Below, piece after piece: positions 36,267 to 44,468 of a stretch of DNA of 64,000 bases. Made by a program: the position numbers and the translations under genes. Position 1 is the first letter of the stretch. Every line of letters starts with the position of its first letter. Under the pieces are notes generated by a model that had not been told where the DNA came from, searched no databases, and saw only the letters and a list, made by a program, of their open reading frames with translations. The stretch comes from Bradyrhizobium niftali (GTDB lineage: Bacteria; Pseudomonadota; Alphaproteobacteria; Rhizobiales; Xanthobacteraceae): the NCBI RefSeq assembly GCF_004571025.1, contig NZ_SPQT01000034.1, positions 43,836-107,835 on the forward strand, written 5' to 3'.

Positions 36267-37064
36267 CTACCGCTTCGACGGATTCGCCATCGGCTTGCGC
36301 TGCGCCAGTGCGGCGACGGTGGCGGTGCCGATCGGGCCCTGTTCGTCGTAGAGCCAGCATTCGCCGATCGCGACACCGTCCGTGCCGTGATGGTTCACCA
36401 CATCGAAGCCGATCCAGTTCGTCACCGGCAGGCGGTGCAGATAGATCGTGACGTCGCTGTTGATGTAGCCGAGCCCCTTGTCGCCGGCGTTCGCGAACGG
36501 GCTCGCGAAATCGGCGCCAACCGCGACATGGACGAACGGCGTCATCGGCACGCCGGCAACGAGCTCGCGCACCTCGCTCATCCAGAGCCGGCGCGGCCCG
36601 AGCGAGCCCATATGGCCGACGATCGGCCGCGTCGTCCATTTGCCGTTCATGCCGAGCCTGGGATCGGTCGGCTTGGGAATGTCGGCCGGCTTCGGCACGT
36701 CCCAGTTCGGCGGCGACCAGACATTGCCATCGGGATTCTGCGTTTTGCGCAGCAACTGACACGAGGCGCGCGCCATGCCGACGCCGCCGGAGACGAATTC
36801 CGCCTCGACCACGCGGATGCGCAGTCCGTCGCGCACCAGCCGCGTCGTCACCTCGATCGGCTTGTCGATGGTCGGCAGCCGAAACATGTCGACGGTGAGC
36901 CGCGCCGGCACGAATTCGGGGCCGGAATGGCGCTCCTCGATGGCGAAGCCGAGCAGGCCGACGATGACGCGTCCGTGCAGCGATTTCGGATCCCACGGAC
37001 CATTGGCAACTTCCGTCGGGTGGAAAGTATCGCCGTCGCGGGTGAAGAAAGGCATGTTTGTCAT
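36267..37064 (-). CDS. Acyl-CoA thioesterase-like (hotdog) protein
   Basis: This 265-aa protein matches the thioesterase-like double-hotdog group. It has 'MFRLPTIDKPIEVTTRLVRDGLRIRVVEAEFVSGGVGMARASCQLLRK' in the first half. In the second half it has 'YINSDVTIYLHRLPVTNWIGFDVVNHHGTDGVAIGECWLYDEQGPIGTATVAAL', typical of TesB-like enzymes. It may hydrolyse acyl-CoA esters. The ATG at 37064 gives 'MTNMPFFTRDGDTFHPTEVANGPW', a usual start for the group. Confidence 0.8.
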   Translation of the reverse strand: MTNMPFFTRDGDTFHPTEVANGPWDPKSLHGRVIVGLLGFAIEERHSGPEFVPARLTVDMFRLPTIDKPIEVTTRLVRDGLRIRVVEAEFVSGGVGMARASCQLLRKTQNPDGNVWSPPNWDVPKPADIPKPTDPRLGMNGKWTTRPIVGHMGSLGPRRLWMSEVRELVAGVPMTPFVHVAVGADFASPFANAGDKGLGYINSDVTIYLHRLPVTNWIGFDVVNHHGTDGVAIGECWLYDEQGPIGTATVAALAQRKPMANPSKR

Positions 37065-37150
37065 GGCGCGCGAGCTTGAAGGAACGCGCAGGGAAATCAA
37101 GGGTGGGGGCTCGCGTGGTCAGCGGTGGCGCATGCTTCCCCACACGCCAC

Positions 37151-37254
37151 TGTCATCGTCCGCGAAGGCGGACGATCCAGTATTCCAGAGGCAGTAGTGA
37201 TTGAGCCGATAGGCCGCGGCGTACTGGATGCCCCGCCTTCGCGGGGCATGACAC
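37151..37254. repeat. Palindromic intergenic repeat, family 'gtcatcgtccgc...gcggggcatgac'
   Basis: It is closely related to 35573-35727 but lacks the extra hairpins. It lies between the thioesterase 5' side and the queG 3' end. Confidence 0.78.
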
Positions 37255-37260
37255 CGAGAA

Positions 37261-38439
37261 TTAGGAGGCGGCTTGCCATTCCTCGCGCACACTGTCGTCG
37301 TGTTCGTTGGAAATCGCATTTGCCCCGAGCGCCTCAAACTCCTGCCGCGCCACCAGCTGCCCCAGCGCCCACACCGCCGCGCCACGCACCAGTGGGCTCT
37401 CATCACCCAGCAATCGCCGCGCCTCCTCCGCGAGCGCCGCTTCTCCCGAATTGCCGATCGCGATCAGCACGTTGCGCAAGAAGCGGTCACGGCCGATGCG
37501 CTTCACCGGCGACTTCGTGAACAGCGCACGAAACGCCGCATCATCGAGCCGCGCCAATTCGGCAAGGCCCGGTGCACGCAGTTCGTCGCGCGCGGCGAGC
37601 CTGGCCTCGCGTCCCGCTTGCGCGAACTTGTTCCAGGGGCAGGCGGCAAGGCAATCGTCGCAGCCATAGATGCGGTTGCCGATCGCCTTGCGAAATTCGC
37701 GCGGGACCGGTCCCTTGTTCTCGATGGTGAGATAGGAGATGCAGCGGCGCGCATCGAGCTTGTAGGGCGCGGGGAACGCCGCGGTCGGGCAGATGTCGAG
37801 ACAGGCCCGGCACGAGCCGCAATGATCGATCTCGGCAGCGTCGCGCGGCAAGTCGAGCGTGGTGTAGATCGCGCCGAGAAACAGCCATGAACCGAACTCG
37901 CGCGAGACGAGATTGGTGTGCTTGCCCTGCCAGCCCAGATGCGCGGCCTGCGCCAGCGGCTTCTCCATCACCGCGGCGGTGTCGACGAACACCTTCACTT
38001 CCGACGGCGCGGTCGCGACCAGCCAGCGCGCCAGCGCCTTCAGGCGCTTCTTGATCAAATCGTGATAGTCGTCGCCCTGCGCGTAGACCGAGATCGCCGC
38101 GCGCGTGCGCTGCTCGAGGATCGCGAGTGGATCTTCGTCGGGACCGTAGTTGACGCCGAGCATGATCACGCTGCGCACGTCCTGCCACAGCCCGCGCGGA
38201 TCGACGCGGCGCTCGGGCTGCGCTGCGAGCCAGTCCATGTCGCCATGGCCGCCCGAGGCGATGAATTCGAGGAAGTGCTTTCCGGCAGTCTCGATCGAGC
38301 CGGGCTCCGTCACGCCGATGCAGTCGAAGCCGAGCGTCTTTGCCTCGGCCGTCAACTTCGTCTTCAGTTCAGACAGATCGGCCGAGCTCAGAAATCCAGG
38401 TCCACATAGGTCCGCGACGCCGGCACGCCGGCGAGCCAT
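37261..38439 (-). CDS. queG: Epoxyqueuosine reductase
   Basis: QueG reduces epoxyqueuosine to queuosine in tRNA, using cobalamin and two [4Fe-4S] clusters. Hallmarks are 'GDMDWLAAQPERRVDPRGLWQDVRSVIMLGVNYGP', the ferredoxin-type cysteines 'CGSCRACLDICPTAAF' and 'GCDDCLAACPWNKFA', and the C-terminal HEAT-like part. From the ATG at 38439 it has 392 residues and overlaps the GST gene upstream by 52 bp. The family core begins near 'SSADLSELKTKLTAEAKTLGFD', so a later start is possible but has no good codon. Confidence 0.93.
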   Translation of the reverse strand: MARRRAGVADLCGPGFLSSADLSELKTKLTAEAKTLGFDCIGVTEPGSIETAGKHFLEFIASGGHGDMDWLAAQPERRVDPRGLWQDVRSVIMLGVNYGPDEDPLAILEQRTRAAISVYAQGDDYHDLIKKRLKALARWLVATAPSEVKVFVDTAAVMEKPLAQAAHLGWQGKHTNLVSREFGSWLFLGAIYTTLDLPRDAAEIDHCGSCRACLDICPTAAFPAPYKLDARRCISYLTIENKGPVPREFRKAIGNRIYGCDDCLAACPWNKFAQAGREARLAARDELRAPGLAELARLDDAAFRALFTKSPVKRIGRDRFLRNVLIAIGNSGEAALAEEARRLLGDESPLVRGAAVWALGQLVARQEFEALGANAISNEHDDSVREEWQAAS

Positions 38440-39080
38440 TCGCTCAGCAGCGGGCGGAACGACGGGCGGGATTTCACCCGCGCGTACCACGCCTTTGCTG
38501 CGTCGTCCTCGCTCCATGGCACGTCGCCCAGATAGTCGATCGCCGAGAGGTGCGCCGCGGCGGCGAGATCCGCGTAGGTGAGCCGGTCGCCGGCGAGGAA
38601 GTTACGCGTCTGCGCCAGCCAGCCGATATAGGCCAGATGATAGCGCACATTCGCCTTGGCCGCGCGCATCACGTCGGCCGAAGGCGCGCCGCCGCCGTTC
38701 TCCTCGCTCATGAAGCGCTTGTAGATCCGCTCGGTGACGAGAGGGTGCGAGACCTCCTCGAAGAACTTCTCGTTGAACCAGGCCATCAGCCGGCGCACCT
38801 CGACGCGCTCGCCAAGCGTCTCCGGCATCAGGCGCTTGGGTCCCATCCCGGCGCCGTAGGCCTCGTCGACATATTCGGCGATGATCGCCGCGCCTGGTAT
38901 CGGCGGCTGTTCCTCGTCCACCAGGACCGGCGTGGTGCCGGCGGCATTGAGCAGCAGGAATGCCTCGCGCCGTTCCCAGCTGCGCTCTTCGACCAGTTTC
39001 AGGTCGAGCCCGTATTCGCCCACGATCAGACGGATGAAGCGCGAATGCGGACAGAACGGATGATGAAACAGCGTAAACAT
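38388..39080 (-). CDS. Glutathione S-transferase family protein
   Basis: This 230-aa GST has an N-terminal thioredoxin-like domain ('MFTLFHHPFCPHSRFIRLIVGEYGLDLKLVEERSWERREAFLLLNAAGTTPVLVDEE', with the cis-Pro in 'TTPVLV'). The C-terminal helical domain includes the capping motif 'FLAGDRLTYADLAAAAHLSAIDYLG'. Its 3' end overlaps queG, so the two are co-transcribed. The physiological substrate is unknown. Confidence 0.92.
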   Translation of the reverse strand: MFTLFHHPFCPHSRFIRLIVGEYGLDLKLVEERSWERREAFLLLNAAGTTPVLVDEEQPPIPGAAIIAEYVDEAYGAGMGPKRLMPETLGERVEVRRLMAWFNEKFFEEVSHPLVTERIYKRFMSEENGGGAPSADVMRAAKANVRYHLAYIGWLAQTRNFLAGDRLTYADLAAAAHLSAIDYLGDVPWSEDDAAKAWYARVKSRPSFRPLLSEWLAGVPASRTYVDLDF

Positions 39081-39250
39081 GAAGCCTTTGACTATTTGAT
39101 GGTGCTTAAGAATCCATCAATGTTTGTGCGGCGCCACACTAGTCCTTCAAAACCGCGAAGCAAGACCGTGATGATCGTATTTTGCGATTGCAGCATGGGG
39201 ACGAATAGGCGAGAAGAACCCCGCTTTTCCAGCGGAAATGGACCGTAAAT

Positions 39251-40057
39251 ATGTCAGATGCAATACGGGCAGTGATCCTCGGCATCATCGAGGGTGTGAC
39301 CGAGTTCCTTCCCGTTTCCTCGACCGGCCACCTGCTGCTTGCGGAGCGCTTTTTTCATCTCGGCGAAGGCGCCTTCTGGGATTCGTTTACGGTTCTGATC
39401 CAGCTCGGCGCGATCCTCGCGATCGTCGGGCTCTACTTTAGGAAGCTCTGGGACGTCGTGATCGGCTTCTTCACGGGCGACACCTATTCGCGCCGTTTCG
39501 TGATCGGCGTGCTGGTGGCCTTCCTGCCGGCGGTCGTGGTCGGCCTCGTCGCCGGGAAATACATCAAGAGCGTGCTGTTCAATCCGTGGGTCGTGTGCTT
39601 CACGCTGATCGTCGGCGGCGCCATCCTGCTCTGGGTCGACAAGCTCGACCTCAAGCCGCGCGAGCACGACGCCACCCGGTTTCCGCTGCTGATGTATCTC
39701 TACATCGGCATCGCGCAGTGCGTGGCGATGATCCCGGGCGTGTCGCGCTCCGGCGCCAGCATCGTCGCCGCCATGCTGCTGGGCGCGGACAAGCGCGCGG
39801 CGGCGGAGTTCTCGTTCTTCCTCGCGATCCCCACCATGATCGGCGCGTTCGCCTACGACTTCTACAAGAACCGCTCCGAGATGACGATGGACCACATGGG
39901 CATCGTCGCGATCGGCTTCGTGGTCTCGTTCATCACCGCGATCATCGTGGTGAAGACGTTTTTGACATACGTCACCCGCCATGGCTTCGTGGTGTTCGCC
40001 TGGTGGCGCGTCATCGTCGGCACGCTCGGCCTGATCGCGCTGGCATTGGGGCGCTGA
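39251..40057 (+). CDS. uppP: Undecaprenyl-diphosphate phosphatase
   Basis: UppP/BacA (268 aa) recycles the lipid carrier for cell-wall synthesis and confers bacitracin tolerance. The active-site motifs are 'GIIEGVTEFLPVSSTGHLLLAE' and 'MIPGVSRSGASIVAAMLLGADKRAAAEFSFFLAIPTM'. Eight or so membrane helices are visible. The ATG at 39251 follows a purine-rich stretch. It is divergent from the GST gene. Confidence 0.97.
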   Translation: MSDAIRAVILGIIEGVTEFLPVSSTGHLLLAERFFHLGEGAFWDSFTVLIQLGAILAIVGLYFRKLWDVVIGFFTGDTYSRRFVIGVLVAFLPAVVVGLVAGKYIKSVLFNPWVVCFTLIVGGAILLWVDKLDLKPREHDATRFPLLMYLYIGIAQCVAMIPGVSRSGASIVAAMLLGADKRAAAEFSFFLAIPTMIGAFAYDFYKNRSEMTMDHMGIVAIGFVVSFITAIIVVKTFLTYVTRHGFVVFAWWRVIVGTLGLIALALGR

Positions 40058-40178
40058 CGTCCGAAGACGTCGACGCGCCAAGGCGCGCAAATTCCGGCGA
40101 TTGTGGGATTCGCACTGCGGCCACGGCGGCGGTGCACTCCCTCGCCCCGTTTCTTACGGGGAGAGGTGAAAAAGAGCC

Positions 40179-41144
40179 TCAAACGCTCATGCGCTGGAAC
40201 TGCCCGGCGGCGCGGAAACGCCAGAGATATTGCGGAGCGATCGCTTCCAGCGAATCCGGCGTGATGCCGAGGCCTTCCAGCGTCAGCCCAGCCGCCTTCG
40301 CCGCATCCGACACGACGTTGTCGCGCTCGAGCAGCGTGACCTGGTCGGGCGTCAGCTTGAACGCGCCCGGCGCGAATTGCAGGAAGTTGGCCTGGAAGCG
40401 GGCAAGCCCGAACGGCAGCGGCACCAGCATCGGCTTGCGAGCGGTGATCTCGAGGATGGCCTCGATGATCTCGCGCATGGTCAGCACTTCCGGCCCGCCG
40501 AGCTCGTAGGTCGCGCCCGCCTTGGCCTTGCCGTCGACCGCCTCCGCGATCGCGGTGGCGACATCGCCGACATAGACCGGCTGCATCCGGGTCCTCTCGC
40601 CGATCAGCGGCAGCACCGGCGACATCCGGGCCAGCGCCGCAAAGCGGTTGGTGAACTGGTCCTCGGGGCCGAACATCACGGAGGGACGGAAGATCGTGGC
40701 CGAGGGCACCGCGGCCAGGACCGCCGCCTCGCCGGCCGCCTTGGCCTTGGCATAGCGCGAGGGCGATTCCGCGTCGGCGCCGATCGCCGAGACATGCACC
40801 AGGCGGGCCCCTGCGGCGGCCGCCGCCTTGGCGACGGTCTCGGCGCCCTTGGCCTGGACCGCGTCGAAGCTCTGTTTGCCACCCTCGGTGAGGATGCCGA
40901 CAAGGTTGATCACGACATCCGAATCACGCAGCGCCGCCTCGACCGAGGCCGGGTAGCGCAGATTGGCCTGCACCACATGGACCTGCCCGACCTTGCCGGA
41001 GGGCTGGAGGTATCCAGCCAGTTCCGGCCGCCGCACCGCGACCCGGACCCGGTAATCGCGCTTGCACAGCGCCCGGACGACATTCCGGCCCAAAAACCCC
41101 GATCCGCCGAAAACCGTGACGAGAGTTTCCAGATTCGATGCCAT
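40179..41144 (-). CDS. Complex I NDUFA9-like NAD(P)-binding protein
   Basis: This 321-aa atypical SDR begins 'ASNLETLVTVFGGSGFLGRNVVRALCKRDYRVRVAVRRPELAGYLQPSG', the Rossmann motif of the NDUFA9 subfamily, followed by 'ATIFRPSVMFGPEDQFTNRFAALARMSPVLPLIGERTRMQPVYVGDVATAI'. The mitochondrial relative is an accessory subunit of NADH dehydrogenase; bacterial members may bind NADPH or help assemble complex I. No nuo genes are near. It ends convergently with uppP. The 150 bp before the tRNA gene hold its promoter. Confidence 0.88.
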   Translation of the reverse strand: MASNLETLVTVFGGSGFLGRNVVRALCKRDYRVRVAVRRPELAGYLQPSGKVGQVHVVQANLRYPASVEAALRDSDVVINLVGILTEGGKQSFDAVQAKGAETVAKAAAAAGARLVHVSAIGADAESPSRYAKAKAAGEAAVLAAVPSATIFRPSVMFGPEDQFTNRFAALARMSPVLPLIGERTRMQPVYVGDVATAIAEAVDGKAKAGATYELGGPEVLTMREIIEAILEITARKPMLVPLPFGLARFQANFLQFAPGAFKLTPDQVTLLERDNVVSDAAKAAGLTLEGLGITPDSLEAIAPQYLWRFRAAGQFQRMSV

Positions 41145-41294
41145 GGGGATCTATTCCTGAGGGAGAGTGCGCCTGACGAGGCTTGTATCGGGCCGGTTTG
41201 CGATGCGCAATCCGCAAGCCGAAACATGGCTCAAGCATGAATTGACAACGGCGTCACCGAACCGTAGTAACCGCCTCCGTGCCCCAAACGGCAT

Positions 41295-41381
<87 letters not shown>

Positions 41382-41469
41382 TACAATTCTGGATCGCAAA
41401 CAAATCCAGATAGATAAGCCCTTTCAGAGTGTTGCGTTGGCCCCGACTGTGTAACAATGGGGTGTAACA

Positions 41470-43128
41470 TTGCTGTTCAGGGTTGTTCGGCCGATGCGCC
41501 GGGATGGGTCTCGCTTTCCTCTTTTCGTGCAGCGCATTCCGGCTGATGTCCGGCGCAAAGTTGTCGGTTTTGAACTGGCGATTCCGCTCGGTGACGGCTT
41601 CGTTTTCGTGACGCCTAGCGAGGGTGCTCAGGCCGTCCGTTTCTCCCTTCGCACCACAGAGCCTAGCGAAGCCAAGAGGCGTCAGGCGCTCGTTGCAGCG
41701 CATCTGGCGACCGTCTGGGAGGCGTTCCGCAATGACGCCCCGGTGCATCTCACCCACCGGCAAGCGACCGCCTTGGCGGGCGAACTCTATCGCGTTTGGG
41801 CAGACAGCGAGGGCCACGCCCGGAGTGTCGCCATGGTCCATACGCCCGGAGTCGGCTGGGCGCCCGACACGGAGAACCAGGAGGAGCAGGAAGCCCACTG
41901 GGCGGCCGTAACGGAGATGTGGGAGAGGGTCGGCGGAGACGGTGAGGCCAAGAAACTAGAGAAGGCGCTCGGGCCTATCGTGGACCGACTCTTGCTCACC
42001 AAGGGAATCCGCCGCGTGGATACCGAATCACGCGCCCTCTTGCTCACTGCCTTTTGGATGGCCCTGCGTGACGCCTTCGCTAGCCGCCAACGGAACGCCA
42101 AGGGAGACTATTCGCTCGATGCCAAGGCCGCCCGCTTTCCCGAGTGGCAGGCCCCGGCAGATGCGCTGAAGGAAAAGCCAAAGCGGGGCGCCTCCAAGAG
42201 TTCCCTAACTGGCCTTGTTGAGGATTGGTGGAAGGAAGCGAAGAGGGCCGGTCGCAAGCAGAGCACCTATGAGAGCTATCGAAATTCGATGGCGCGTCTC
42301 GTGACATTCCTGAAGCATGACACGGCGAACCGGGTGACGCCTGAGGACATCGTTCGCTTCAAGGATTATCGCGTCCAAGGCGGCGTGAGTCCAAAGACCG
42401 TGAAGGATAGCGACCTCGCAGGCATGAAGACGGTGTTTGGATGGGCGGTCGTTAATCGTCGGCTGCACAGCAATCCGGCCGAAGGGATCACCATCAAGGT
42501 CGGCAAGTCGCGCAAGCTCCGGTCTAAGGGGTTCTATGATTCGGAGGCAATCGCCATCCTGAAGCACGCCCGCGAGTTCGCGCCCGGCCGCGAAGCCCCG
42601 AAGCTGGCGGCGGCTAAGCGGTGGGTGCCGTGGCTGTGCGCCTTCACGGGTGGCCGCGTGGGCGAGATGATTCAGATTCGCAAGGAGGACATCCGGCGCG
42701 AAGGCAAGCTCTGGGTGCTGCACGTGACGCCCGAAGCGGGGCCGGTGAAGACGGATGAAGCTCGTGATGTCGTGCTCCATCGGCAAATCATCGAGGAAGG
42801 CTTCGTGGAGTTCTTTGAGAAGTCGAAGGGCGGCTATCTCTTCATCGACCCCAAGGCCGGTGAGTTAGGCGTGCGCAACGCGATCAAGACGGCGCGTAAC
42901 AAGGTCAATGAGTTCGTGCGTGAGGTGGTGAAGGATAAGAACGTTGATCCAAGCCACGGTTGGCGCCATCGCTTCAAGACGGTTGGCATAGATCAGGGCG
43001 TTGAGATGCGCGTGTTGGACGCCATTCAGGGGCACGCGCCGCGCAATGTCTCGGAAGGCTACGGAGACGTGACCATTAAGGCAAAGGCGAGCGCCATGGC
43101 AAAATATCCATCAATCGACGTCGCATAG
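41470..43128 (+). CDS. Tyrosine recombinase/integrase of the island
   Basis: This phage-type integrase (552 aa from a TTG at 41470; an ATG at 41494 is an alternative) has all catalytic residues: Arg396 in 'FTGGRVGE', His496 and Arg499 in 'SHGWRHRF', His522 in 'QGHAP' and Tyr531 in 'EGYGD'. Before the catalytic part is a SAM-like core-binding domain (about residues 240-335, 'WWKEAKRAGRKQSTYESYRNSMARLVTFLK'). The first ~60 residues resemble the DUF6538 arm-type region. It lies beside attL and points into the island, so it should catalyse insertion into tRNA-Leu. Confidence 0.93.
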   Translation: MLFRVVRPMRRDGSRFPLFVQRIPADVRRKVVGFELAIPLGDGFVFVTPSEGAQAVRFSLRTTEPSEAKRRQALVAAHLATVWEAFRNDAPVHLTHRQATALAGELYRVWADSEGHARSVAMVHTPGVGWAPDTENQEEQEAHWAAVTEMWERVGGDGEAKKLEKALGPIVDRLLLTKGIRRVDTESRALLLTAFWMALRDAFASRQRNAKGDYSLDAKAARFPEWQAPADALKEKPKRGASKSSLTGLVEDWWKEAKRAGRKQSTYESYRNSMARLVTFLKHDTANRVTPEDIVRFKDYRVQGGVSPKTVKDSDLAGMKTVFGWAVVNRRLHSNPAEGITIKVGKSRKLRSKGFYDSEAIAILKHAREFAPGREAPKLAAAKRWVPWLCAFTGGRVGEMIQIRKEDIRREGKLWVLHVTPEAGPVKTDEARDVVLHRQIIEEGFVEFFEKSKGGYLFIDPKAGELGVRNAIKTARNKVNEFVREVVKDKNVDPSHGWRHRFKTVGIDQGVEMRVLDAIQGHAPRNVSEGYGDVTIKAKASAMAKYPSIDVA

Positions 43129-43188
43129 AGGCAAGCCGCGCTTTCGGGAGTATCTCAGAAGACCAGTGAAATGCACGCGAATCGATGT

Positions 43189-43205
43189 TAGTAGTTCGTC
43201 TACTA
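43189..43205 (+). other. Small hairpin upstream of drt3a
   Basis: TAGTAG-TTCGT-CTACTA forms a 6-bp stem in the 113-bp gap between the integrase stop and the drt3a ATG. It may be part of a promoter/leader or a weak terminator; there is no U-tract. Confidence 0.35.
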
Positions 43206-43241
43206 CCGAGAGTTTAGCGGGGGCATCATTTGCTGTCGGGA

Positions 43242-44468
43242 ATGAATTCCGAGTTTCTGTCGAGTTGCATTCACGGCAGAGACCTCCTCAACGACGATTG
43301 CGTTGCGGGCCACTATAATGCGGATGAACTTGCGAGGCGGGCAACAACTGTCGTCCAATACGGCTTCGCCGCCCTTAAACTTGAGCAAATCGTTATTAAG
43401 CGAAAAGCCGCGCAGTGTGTTCGAACGACGCCGCACGCCGTGGTTCTGCGGGGACTCAATAGGCTGATTCGGCAGGCAACACAGATTCGTCCCTCCGACC
43501 GAGATACTATTATTCGACGTCTAACGACTGTGCTGCAAGAGGGGGTGCCTCACCGAGTCTACAAATTCGACATTAGGGCGTTCTTCGAAAGTGTCGATAC
43601 TAAGCGTCTGTTCGAGCAGATAGCGAATATTCCCTCCCTACCGAGAAACGCTACAATAGTTCTCTTGAACTATCTAAACGAGCTGAAGTCACGAGGCATC
43701 TTAGGTTTGCCACGAGGCGTTCCTCTCAGTGCGACTTTGTCTGAATTTGCGTTGCAGACGTTCGACCGTGAACTGTCGCTTCTGCCAGAGATATATTTTC
43801 ATGCGCGGTATGTGGATGATATTGTCATTGTCACAAGCGCTCGTGAAAATCCTCGCGAATTCGCACGCAAGATAAGAAGACTCTTGACGCCCTTGGGGCT
43901 CGAACTGAACCATCAGAAAACGAAGACGATAGACATTCCAGTCCAACAGAAATCGGATGGAACGGCTATCTTGGGGCGTTTCGACTATCTTGGATACGCC
44001 TTCTCAATACATGAAAGCACCCGGAATGGTGACAGAAGATTCTTCCGAGACGTTGAGGTAACTATCGCGAGTACCAAGATCGCTCGACTGAAGGCTCGAC
44101 TTTGCTGCTCCATTGCGGTGTTTTTGGGAGACGGTGACGTCGGGAAATTTGAGCGCAGATTGCAGCTCCTTACCGGAAATTATAACGTCCGGGATTTCGT
44201 GAAAAATCGTTCACGCAATACTGGGCTTTACTGCAACTATAGGCGTGTAAACTCTCACGCCGCGCTGACTGAGCTAGACGCGTTTCTTCGATCAGTCCTA
44301 GTGGGTAATCGCAGTCGTTTGTCCAAGCGGCTTTCCGCAAAGGTTTCTCTCGGGGTGAGACGGTCTTTCTTGAAGTTTAGCTTTGAACGAAGCTTTCGGC
44401 AGCGGACCTTTTACAACTTCTCGGCGGCCGAACTGGCAGACCTACGGCGGTGCTGGCGCGATGGCTAG
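43242..44468 (+). CDS. drt3a: Defence-associated reverse transcriptase Drt3a (UG3-type)
   Basis: This 408-aa reverse transcriptase is the first gene of a two-RT operon. Palm motifs are visible: motif A with Asp110 ('VYKFDIRAFFESVD'), motif B 'GLPRGVPLSATLSEFAL' (about 155-171), catalytic motif C 'ARYVDDIVIVTS' (YVDD at 190-193), motif D-like 'LELNHQKTKT' and motif E-like 'FDYLGYAFS'. It lacks maturase (X) and HNH domains, so it is not a group II intron RT. The C-terminal ~140 residues are helical and basic. The next RT gene overlaps by 8 bp (ATGGCTAG). A tandem RT pair of these sizes fits type 3 DRT anti-phage systems. The ATG at 43242 is preferred to a TTG at 43230. Confidence 0.85.
   Translation: MNSEFLSSCIHGRDLLNDDCVAGHYNADELARRATTVVQYGFAALKLEQIVIKRKAAQCVRTTPHAVVLRGLNRLIRQATQIRPSDRDTIIRRLTTVLQEGVPHRVYKFDIRAFFESVDTKRLFEQIANIPSLPRNATIVLLNYLNELKSRGILGLPRGVPLSATLSEFALQTFDRELSLLPEIYFHARYVDDIVIVTSARENPREFARKIRRLLTPLGLELNHQKTKTIDIPVQQKSDGTAILGRFDYLGYAFSIHESTRNGDRRFFRDVEVTIASTKIARLKARLCCSIAVFLGDGDVGKFERRLQLLTGNYNVRDFVKNRSRNTGLYCNYRRVNSHAALTELDAFLRSVLVGNRSRLSKRLSAKVSLGVRRSFLKFSFERSFRQRTFYNFSAAELADLRRCWRDG

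Noticed and set aside
38388..38439. Frameshift between queG and the GST gene
   Set aside because: Both frames are intact and the 52-bp overlap depends only on which queG start is used.
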